This document shows positions 55,499 through 64,000 of a stretch of DNA of 64,000 bases, piece after piece. Under the pieces are notes generated by a model. That model saw only the letters and a list, made by a program, of their open reading frames with translations. It was not told the origin of the DNA and searched no databases. Made by a program: the position numbers and the translations under genes. The stretch covers positions 25,865,001-25,929,000 of the forward strand of contig CM053806.1 of assembly GCA_028671895.1 (NCBI GenBank). Reading direction: 5' to 3'. This DNA comes from Oenanthe sinensis. Its lineage: Eukaryota; Streptophyta; Magnoliopsida; Apiales; Apiaceae. Each line of letters starts with the position of its first letter. Position 1 is the stretch's first letter.

Positions 55499-56629
55499 GT
55501 AAGATCCAAATTCATTGCTTTTTTGTGCTTTTTCGAATAGATTTTGTTTACGTGTTTATCATGTCTCCCAATTCCGATTATATAACATGCTTCGTATGTA
55601 TAGTCTTCGGATTAGGTAAAAGCTTGGTATGTAGTAATCTAATTTGTTCATAGGTAAAATTTTATAGCTAAATTGTCTTGAATAACATGTAAATTATTGT
55701 AAACCATAATAAATTAGTAGCTAAATTGTCTCCCGATTATTGGTATGTATGAACCTAACCCAAGAATTAGTCAATAATTAGTAGCTAATTAGTTGGAGTA
55801 TTTTAATTATTGTTTAATTATTACGTAATTCCATAATAATTTTTTCAATTAGTTTGGTAATTAGTATGTTGATTAGTGAATTTTTAGTAGATAAGTAGTA
55901 ATTTGTGGGTAATTAGTATATTGATTATTAATTTTAGCATAATAAGTCGGTCATTAGTATATTGATATGCACTAAAAATGATTAGTTATTTTCTAATATA
56001 AAATTTTAAAAATATTTATAAAAAAATTTTCGAATATATATTATTAAAAAAATAAAATTTTGGAATATATATTTTAAAATATATATTGATTTTGTAATGT
56101 AATTTCGAATATAAAATTATCATATATATTTGGAATAAAGACTTTATAAAAATATTAAAAAAATTATAATTTATGTACAATTTTTGAATAAAAATTTTAA
56201 ATAAAGAAATATACAATTTGTATAAATAAAGTTTTGGAATATATATATATAATAATATATGAACAATAAAGTTATGAAAATAATCATAAAAATATTTAAA
56301 ATATTTATTTTCGAATAATCATAATTTATAATTTATAATTTATATTTTCAAATATAAATGTATGAATTAAATTTAAAATTTTCAAATTTAAATAAAAAAA
56401 AATTTATATAAATTTTTATGAAATCAATTGAAGAATATCATATATTCATAAGAATATTTCGAATTTATAAGTAGAATTTTGAAGTATATATGTACCTTTT
56501 TAAAAGATGAAAAAATTAATATTTTCGATGAAAACTCTTTAAAATATTATATATATAATATAATAGTTCCAATAAGTTAGTAAGCTTTAATAGAAATAGA
56601 ATAATTAATTTTTATTATAATTTTTGTAG
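55499..56629 (+). other. probable 5'UTR intron of the PMD gene
   Basis: GTAAGA donor at 55499 after a C-rich leader, and acceptor TTTTTGTAG ending at 56629, nine bases before the ATG. The interior is extremely AT-rich. Inferred from sites only. Confidence 0.35.
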
Positions 56630-56637
56630 ATACATCT

Positions 56638-57787
56638 ATGGATTCAGTTAGTTACCATCCTGGTCCTATTGATGGATCTTTACTGACTAGACAACAGGAG
56701 CATCGTTCGGAACATATGTGGAATGGAGAGGTATGAAATATTTAAATTATTTATTGTCAGATTATATGTACAAATATATTACCTTTATTATGTAATTTGT
56801 TTAACTGATATAATCATATAATTGTTTTCAGGACTTGCTTGATTTTCGTACACGCATCAACTACCGCGGATATTGGGACAAAGTTAAAAAATATCCACCA
56901 CATCCAGATGTCTTGGCAGCTATTGCATCATCTGGTTTTCATGGCGTTTACTAGATTGGAGCTATTAAACATGATCCAGGATTGATTACTGCATTTGTGG
57001 AGAGATGGCGCCCGGAGACTCATACATTTCATTTTCGTTTTGGGGAGGCGACTATCACTCTAGAGGATGTTTATTATATACTGGGGCTGCCTACTATTGG
57101 ATCTCCTGTGGTGCATTCATTTCGTCAGCAAAGTTTAGAAGAGAAGCGTCAGATGGTTGGTGATTTGTTAGGTGTCTACCCTGTTGGCAATGACGTGAAT
57201 AGGGGTGGACTGAAGCTGACATGGTTGACAGATCATTTTGGTGCATGTGATCGCCTGGACGAGGATTCAGTTGATTTTGACAGACAGTTGTTATTTCACA
57301 TCTGGGCACATTTGGTTATGATTATTGGTTCTGCCTTTCCCAACGCATCTGGGAACAGGCTCCAGGTTGACTTCTTAGAGTATGTACGAGACTATACCGA
57401 GGTACAGACGTATAGTTGGGGTAGCGGGGTGCTGGCCTTCTTGTATAAGAAGTTGTGCTCTACTAGCATTGGTAGGAAGAAGGACTTCTGCGGGTGTACT
57501 ACACTATTGCAGGTAAATATACTTTATTATATATGCATCATTTCCCTTTAAGATATGTGAATATGACTTTTAAATATGAATTAGGTATGGATCTGGGAGC
57601 GTTTCCCTTCGCTAGCTCCAGTACGTAGGGATGATGCATACATTCAGCATCCCTTGGCTATGAGGTACGATAGTAAAAAAAGTACATGTGCAATTTGATT
57701 AACGCTTTGTTATTGACTGTTATTGACCCACAAATATATTGTAGGTGGAAGGTTCGGTTGAGTATGGGTCGGTGGGGGTGCAGATGA
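56638..57787 (+). pseudogene. plant mobile domain (PMD, MAIN-like) gene with one nonsense codon
   Basis: Exons 56638-56730, 56832-57512, 57585-57664 and 57745-57787 join in frame with GT-AG introns. The product starts M-D-S-V-S-Y-H-P-G-P and contains the PMD core: F-V-E-R-W-R-P-E-T-H-T-F-H, E-A-T-I-T-L-E-D-V-Y-Y-I-L-G-L-P, then W-L and V-D-F-L-E-Y-V, and W-I-W-E-R-F-P. A TAG at 56952-56954 (codon 72) falls where the family usually has Gln; the rest is intact. The protein ends early at TGA 57787, well short of typical PMD proteins, although a Gly-rich stretch open in another frame continues to about 57950. PMD proteins are found both as silencing factors (MAIN, MAIL1) and in transposons. E3 begins 168 bp further on. 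Confidence 0.7.
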
Positions 57788-57954
57788 GCAGTATCAGATG
57801 GGGTTGAATGGTTCTTTCGGTGGTAATAGGGGGGGTAGTACATCAGAAGGTGGTTCGTCATTGCCTTTGGGGCAGTCACAGTTTTTGGGTGGTGGTGCTG
57901 GTGTTTGGGGTAGTTGGCGACGTGATGTTTCTGAAAGGCATAGGTGTACTAACT

Positions 57955-59209
57955 TGTAACACTTAATTACTATGTAACTCAACTAAGTAAAAGATAAAAC
58001 AATAGCAAAACAAGAGAAACCGAAGAAGCACATGGAATCAATCGACTGAAGATATGGTAATGATACTTGGTAACTACAAGTAACTAATTTGGTTAATCAA
58101 GGATGCATAAGTGAGAAGAAGTTCAATCTGAGTATTGCTCATGCCCTAACTTATCTAATGGAGAATCAAATTAATGTCCAAGAAGTATCCAGAAGACCAA
58201 AGTGATTTCATGTAATGTATATCAACATCTGGATAATGTAAAGGTTAATCAACAAATGAGAACTGACATTCAGAAGCAAGAACCCCTACAAGACTAGTCA
58301 CTTATGAATCAGACCATTGCATCAAGTGTCAGGACATTGGAGGCAAGTTCATGTCAGTAATAGAAGATCTCATTTGAATTGAGTGAGGAAAAGAAATTGA
58401 AGAAGCTAAGGAAACTTGCTCATAAAGGTTAATTCTCAACTAGTCACTAAAGAAGGTCAACATTGGATGTGTGCATATTTGCCAAGGCAAATGTCGATCC
58501 ACAGCAGATCGAGATGCGGGTCGAGATTTACAAGTGAAGTAAAACACTGCAAAGGCAAATCTCGATCCAGGCGACAGATCGAGATCGAGATCTGCACAGA
58601 TCGAGATCGAGATCTTCACAGATCGAGATCGAGATTCTCCCAGATCGAGATCGAGATCTTCACAGATCGAGATCGAGATCGAGATTCTCCCAGATCGAGA
58701 TCGAGATTTTCACAGATCGAGATCGAGATGGGTCCAGGCAAAGATCGAGATGCGGGTAGAAATGTAACATTTAATGTTCAAGGGACAAGTGGCTTATTGT
58801 GAACGGTTGATCCAGAGTTGTTGTTAAAGTACTTTTTGTTGTCAAAATCCTGATTGGGCCACGTACACAAAAAGGACAAGATCAAGACTACATGACATTA
58901 TAAAAGCAGCACTTTGTTTTTATTTAGTAATAACTTGTATCTCTGTATTTTTCAACGATAACTTTTAAGAGAGAGCATTTACTGTAAAACAAAAATTGAG
59001 AGAGAGGATCAGTTGAATCTAGCTTTAATTGCTGTATTTATTGTTCAACTGATCATGATGCTTTTATGAATGTTGTAGCAAATCCATCAATGAATATAAT
59101 GATATATTCTTGAAATTCTATGTCATCATTTATTACCTGCACATTGTTTATTCTCTTATTTTTTAAACAGTTGTATTCACCCCCCCTCTACAACACTTTG
59201 GACCTAACA
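57955..59209 (+). repeat. E3 5' LTR (1255 bp)
   Basis: Starts TGTAACACTTAATTAC and ends GGACCTAACA, two bases before the PBS. The early part (ATGTAACTCAACTAAG) is similar to E2. The preceding TAACT is the candidate target duplication, not testable here. Confidence 0.85.
58495..58760 (+). repeat. GATCGA-based minisatellite in E3 LTR
   Basis: Units of about 20-26 bp built from AGATCGAGATCGAGATC separated by TTCAC, CTCCC or TGCAC. Many junctions form GATCT-NNNN-AGATC mini-hairpins, e.g. GATCTTCACAGATC. The 128-codon ORF across it (Arg-Asp-Arg-Asp repeats) is a by-product. Confidence 0.9.
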
Positions 59210-59211
59210 AT

Positions 59212-59223
59212 TGGTATCAGAGC
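59212..59223 (+). other. E3 primer-binding site (initiator tRNA-Met)
   Basis: TGGTATCAGAGC, two bases after the LTR. Confidence 0.9.
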
Positions 59224-59706
59224 TCCTGTTAAACACATCTAACAGAGATCCTACTGTGTTGTTTGAGTTGGTTCTTGAAAATCCCAGATCTAATTTTTTC
59301 ATGAAGTTTGTGCCGAAAGTTTTTATTTGTTTCTTCTTGAAAAAGTCGTAGATCTAAAAAGTTCTGAGTCATGGTGTAAGGAATACTTGTACAAAATTCC
59401 AAAATACTGTACTTTAGAGCTTTGTGGATTTTCTTGTGGTCAAAACTGGAATCAACTGATTGACTAAACAAAAAGGACAATTTCGAACTTCTGTCAACTA
59501 GAAAGTGGACACCTTTTTGTTTGGACTTGAAAAATTGTTGACCCTGCTACTGTTCCTGTGATTAAAACTAACTTGCTTGAATCTTAAGTGCAAAATCCGT
59601 TGGATATTAAGTGTTGGATATTTAAAGTGAGATAATTAATTTTTCAAGTAAATACAATTTATTGTAATTTGAAAAGTGTATTATCTTAATTTTAAATTTT
59701 ATTAAA

Positions 59707-62256
59707 ATGGCCGCCGCACACAGATTTAAGATACCTCCGTTTGATGCACAACATTATGACGAATGGACCGGAAGGATGAGAGCTTACCTTGAATCAATAA
59801 ACAAGGTATACTTGAGAATATTGGAAAACGGTCCATACATACCCATGAGAATTGAGCCAGAGCGAATGGAAGGAGGGATACTAATTCCATCCCGGTCTGT
59901 TCCTAAAGAGGAAATGGAGTTTTCAGACGCAGATAAAGAATTGGTTGGTATGGATGCGTCTTTACGCAACGTCATAATTGAATCCCTAAACTCAGAGTAC
60001 TATGTTCAAATAAAGGGATTAAAAACAGCTAAAGCCATGTGGGATAAACTGGCTGTGGTGATGGAGGGGACCGAGGAAGTTAGAGATAATCACAAACGCA
60101 TTCTGATATCTGAATATGAATCGTTCAGATGCGAACGAGGAGAAAGCGTAGCGGATGTTTACAAACGTTACAGTAAATTGCTTATCGAGCTGAGTATAAG
60201 AGATAAAGTCTATCCACTAGCAGATTCAAATATCAAGTTTCTATTGAATTTGCCTAAACATCTGGAACACAGGATCACTGCCATTCGAGAGTCAAGAGAC
60301 TTGAAAAATACTTCTCTCGAAAAGCTGTATGGTGTTTTGAAGACCTACGAGCTGGAGCAGGAACAAAATGACAGAAGAAGATCCTACAATAGTGGAGAAA
60401 ACAAAGCGGTAAGTGAGTCTGGACTTGTAGTTGAAGAGTCTGCTGTAAAGGCACTTGCAGCTGTCTCATTGAAAACTGCTAATCCTGAAAGGGTGGTATT
60501 AGACATTGAAGATCCATCCGAAGAAAGTGAGGATGAATACTATACCCTTGAAGAGCTGGACAAATTAGAAGACAAGTCATATGCTTGTATTGCTCGAGAA
60601 TTTGCTCATATCAGCTTCAGGAAGCAAAGAAGTGGTAAAGGACGATTTGGTAGTTCTTTCAGCTGAAGAGGCAGCAGTAGCGGCAGAGGCAGTAGTGTAA
60701 GTGGTCGGGGAAGTTACAGTGGCCGAGGTAGCACATCCGGTAGTGGCTACAGACCTAACCTGGTAGACAAGAACAAGTTCAGATGCTACAACTGCAATGA
60801 ATTGGGGCACTTTGCAACAGAGTGCAAGAAGCCCAAGTACGTTCATCCCAAGGAATCCTATGCTGATCTGAAAAAGAAATATGATGCCTTGGTTAGCAAG
60901 CAACAGAAGGGAAGCCGGGCGTATGTTGTGACTGAAGGGAAGAGTTGGGACGAGTCTGATGAAGATGAAGATCAGGAGCTATGCAATTTCGCTTTAATGG
61001 CAAAATCTTCAGAACAATCAGAGGTACCAATTCTAACCGTAAATGAAATGTCTATTCCTGAGTACCAAAATGAATTGGCTGCCATGACTAAAGATATGTA
61101 CAATCTCCAACTAAATCTAATTGCTGTTAATGAGGAAAATGCTAAACTCTCCCTTAAGAATAGACTTCTCGAGGCCAGGGTAGAGGAATTAGAATCAGGA
61201 GAAAGTAAAGAAAGGCAGTTAATGAATCAGGTAGACGTTTTAGAACACAAGCTTAAGATTAGGGAAGACCTTAACGAAGAACTTAAAAATGAATTAGCTG
61301 AGCTCAAAATAACATGTAAATCTTTTGAAGAAGCCGCAAATAAAGTTTTCGTAGAAAGGGACATGTACATGAAACTGGCAGGCAAGAGTAAAAATGAAAA
61401 AGTAAACATAGGACTTGACTACACACAGAAAAAGAAAAATAGGGCTGCTGAGTTGTTAGAGCCAGTGTTAGTCAAAGAAAATGTGCCTGAGGTTTTAATG
61501 GATGTTAGAAAACCTATCTTTAAGCAGTTTGAGCCCAGGACCATAGATCCTGTTGCTACTAAAATTGAACAAGAAATTAAAATTGAAAGAGATTCAGAAG
61601 AAAAAGTAGTAGAACCTACAACTTCCAAGAGAGCGAGTAAGATTGCTTATGCTAAGAGAGGTGTAGGAACCAAGGAGGCTAAGACGGTGTCATATAAACA
61701 ATGGGTAGCAGGGTCAGACCAAATGAAAGCACCTGTAAAGGCAGTTAAAACTGAACCTGCATCTGTATCTACATCTACACGAGCTAGAAAGGCATGCTAT
61801 ATCTGTAATCAAACTGATCATTTGTCTTACTATTGCCCGTTCTATGTAGAGGAAGAAAAATCTGTTGGTTGTGATACCATGCCTGCAACTACTGCTTTGC
61901 CTAACATGCATGCAAATCATGCTAAATGCAATAATCCTAATTGTATGCCATGTGCTGTAAACATCATGCATGCTTATTTTAATTTAATGAATACTGCTAG
62001 TGCATCTGTTGAACATACATCTAGTAGTGGTAAGAAAAAGCATGCGGGGTCAAAGACTAAGACTTCAAGTCCTCCTAAAGTTAGGAGTGACCAGTCTACT
62101 CCCAAACCTGACAAACCAGTCAAGGTTGACAAGGGAAAAGACAAAGTCAAGATGAATGCCCCTAATGTCAACAAGGCAAAGCCTTCGGTATCTGAAAAGA
62201 AAAAGGAAATTATTGATGCCGGGCCCAAACATCATTGGGTTCCGAAGAACACCTAA
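59707..62256 (+). pseudogene. gag: E3 gag with one internal stop
   Basis: One frame runs from ATG 59707 to TAA 62254 except for TGA at 60664-60666, in the Ser/Gly/Arg-rich linker before the first zinc knuckle. Domain order copies E2: UBN2/DUF4219-type N-terminus, RG-rich linker, CCHC knuckle (C-Y-N-C...H...C, about 60787-60828), acidic segment, coiled coil (about 61060-61370), Lys-rich linker, second knuckle (C-Y-I-C...H...C, about 61797-61838), a C-M-P-C-A-V-N-I-M segment, and a W-V-P-K end. The stop is one transition from CGA (Arg). Without readthrough only a 319-aa capsid piece would be made. Confidence 0.85.
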
Positions 62257-64000
62257 TCTTTCTGGATTTGCAGGGCAGTGAACAGGAAAAGAGTAAAGTC
62301 ATATGGGTGCTGGACAGTGGAGCATCGAGGCATATGACCGGCAATAAGTCCCTGCTAACAGATTTGGTGTTGAGAGCCGGCTCCGTGGTTACTTTTGGAG
62401 ATAACAGCAAAGGTTACACCAGGGGATATGGCAAGATCGTTTGTGGAAATGTTATCATTGAGGACGTGTCTTTTGTGGAAGGATTGTGACATAATCTTCT
62501 CAGTGTTAGTCAGTTCACCGACAGGGGTTTTGACGTCAACTTTGGGAAGCATGACTGTTCGATTCGAAGCAAAAATGATGGAAGCCTTGCTCTCAAAGGA
62601 GTAAGGAAGTCAAATTTGTTCATAGCTGACATGAATTCTGCTAATCAGTCTGAAGTCACGTGTTTCTACAGCAAGGCTTCTGCTGATGAAAGTTGGCTAT
62701 GGCATAAAAGATTATCTCACCTGAACTTTAAAGCAATGAATAATCTCGTAAGGAGAGAACTGGTGAGAGGGTTGCCGCAGATGGAGTTCACCCCAGATGG
62801 ACTCTGCGAAGCATGTGAGATGGGAAAATCAAAAAGAGCCTCGCATAAGGATAAACAAGTGAATAGCATTACCGAGCCCCTACAACTTCTTCACATGGAT
62901 TTGTTTGGACCTGTTAATGTTGTGTCAATGTCAAGGAAAAGACATGCGCTGGTAATCGTCGATGACTTTTCCAAATACACATGGGTGAAGTTTGTGACAT
63001 CGAAAGATGAAGTGCCACATGAGATCATTAGACATGTACTGGTAATTGAAAACGTAGCAAGTCTGACTGTGAAGACTATCCGATCCGACAACGGGACAGA
63101 ATTCAAGAACTCAGTGTTAATGGATTTCTGCATATCTAAAGGGATCAGACGACAGTATTCAGCACCGAGAACACCGCAGCAGAACGGGGTGGTAGAAAGG
63201 AAGAACAGGACACTGGTTGAAGCAGCTAGGACAATGCTGTATGAGTCAAAACTTCCTTTATATTTTTGGGCTGAAGCAGTTAGCACGGCTTGTTATACAC
63301 AGAACAGAACCCTGATTATAAAGGACCATAATGAGACGCCGTATTACATGATGAATAAACGAAAACCATCCATCAAGTACTTTCACGTATTTGGTGCCAA
63401 ATGCTTTGTGTTAAGAGACAATGCACAACTTGGAAAGTTTGATGCCAAAGCAGATGAAGGGGTTTTCATTGGATATTCTCTTGAAGTAGTTGCAGCGTAC
63501 AGGGTGTTTGTGCTTAATGATCGCAAGGTGGTTGAAAGCCTTAATGTCACATTCGACGACTCAAAGCTCCCTTCTATACAAAAAGAAGATAGTGAGCCCA
63601 CTTCCCTAAGATTTGAAAATATGGATATTGATGAAGTGGATACAGTTCCTGAGTCTGTAGTGCAGGGTAGTGATCCAACGATAAATAATGAAATTAATCA
63701 AGAGTCTAGTGTTTCGCAAATTCAAAACACTAGGGCTGAGGGATCACCTTCCGTCATACCTGGTACTAACTCAGGGGGAGTCAGTGTGCACTCAGGGGGA
63801 GCAGCTCACACAGGGGGAGCTAGTACTAGCTCAAGAGAAGCTAGTGAAAGTGCTTCTAGGCTAAGTCATCTTCACTTACAAGATCAAGCTGAATCATCAA
63901 GAACATTTGCTAGGGATCGCACTTGGAACAAGGACCATCCGTTCGAGCTAATTATTGGTGATCCAGAAGCCGGAGTGACTACTAGAGGAAAAGCTAGAGC
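62235..64000 (+). pseudogene. pol: E3 pol, partial, with one stop
   Basis: Open in the -1 frame relative to gag. Protease with L-D-S-G-A-S-R-H-M-T-G near 62311; TGA at 62487-62489 follows it, just before H-N-L-L-S; then GAG-pre-integrase (62695-62860), integrase core with D-L-F-G-P-V, S-D-N-G-T-E-F and N-G-V-V-E-R-K, and the start of the pre-RT linker. From 62490 the frame stays open to the window end. Apart from the single stop it looks functional. Confidence 0.85.
63771..63820 (+). repeat. three AGGGGGAG tracts in E3 pol linker
   Basis: TCAGGGGGAG at 63771-63780, TCAGGGGGAG at about 63792-63801 and ACAGGGGGAG at about 63810-63819, all in the phase encoding Ser/Thr-Gly-Gly. They match the single tract at the same place in E1 and E2. 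Confidence 0.7.

Larger units (their letters stand above)
57955..64000 (+). mobile_element. E3: Ty1/copia (Sirevirus-like) element, 5' part; runs off the window
   Basis: LTR, PBS, gag, protease and integrase are present; RT, RNase H, any ORF3 and the 3' LTR lie beyond 64000. LTR start (TGTAAC), LTR end (GGACCTAACA) and proteins place it as a sister family to E2. Two nonsense codons are seen, otherwise the frames are open. Confidence 0.9.

Noticed and set aside
55981..56580. Possible ORFs and matrix-attachment-like AT tract
   Set aside because: The extreme AT content lies inside a likely 5'UTR intron; nothing beyond composition supports a function.
58416..58802. 128-codon ORF with Arg-Asp/Arg-Ser repeats
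   Set aside because: It is the translation of the GATCGA minisatellite in the E3 LTR; repeats of this period stay open by chance.

Overview
This window is plant nuclear DNA, very probably from a eudicot with a TE-rich genome. It holds a spliced MSI1-type WD40 gene, a DUF1644 gene, plant-only families (plant mobile domain, F-box-like and RNase H-like fragments), and long LTR retrotransposons primed by initiator tRNA-Met (TGGTATCAGAGC). I cannot name the species; an asterid is only a guess. There are no prokaryotic genes, operons, CRISPR arrays or RNA genes that I can support. About 70% of the window is retrotransposon. Layout: (1) 1-15045 is a nested stack. A decayed minus-strand Ty1/copia element (gag, PBS and 5' LTR at 12630-14514, more gag at 1-436) was split by a complete but mutated plus-strand copia element (E1, 437-12624, 5-bp target duplication GTATT). 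(2) 15046-21982 is AT-rich, with an F-box-like relic, an RNase H-like pseudogene, simple repeats and a decayed LTR-like sequence. (3) 21983-36208 is a complete, apparently very young copia element (E2, target duplication TATAT) with intact gag, pol and a 1378-codon third ORF. (4) 36209-42780 holds the other half of the split LTR-like sequence plus a truncated minus-strand relative of E1. (5) 42963-47036 is the intact six-exon MSI1 gene. (6) 47760-51490 is a broken Ty3/gypsy element cut off at its reverse-transcriptase YIDD box by a copia LTR relic. (7) 53460-54530 is an intact DUF1644 gene with a probable 5'UTR intron. (8) 56638-57787 is a spliced plant-mobile-domain gene with one nonsense codon. 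(9) 57955-64000 is the 5' part of a third copia element (E3), running off the window. E1, E2 and E3 look like Sirevirus-type Ty1/copia elements: long gag with two zinc knuckles, long LTRs, AGGGGGAG-type polypurine tracts and, in E1 and E2, an extra ORF between pol and the 3' LTR. The most interesting signal is that each family carries its own private palindrome or hairpin motif, amplified in its non-coding DNA. E2 has 14 hairpins of the form GTGGCGCC...GGCGCAAC with compensatory stem changes, five in each LTR and four between pol and ORF3. E1 carries ATCAATTGAT-type palindromes in its LTRs and pol-ORF3 spacer, and also inside gag, pol and ORF3, always in the frame that encodes Ser-Ile-Asp. E3 carries GATCGA minisatellites in its LTR. 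Other signals are repeated internal polypurine tracts at one conserved place in pol, and a conserved splice-acceptor-like CAG|GG at the gag-pol junction.
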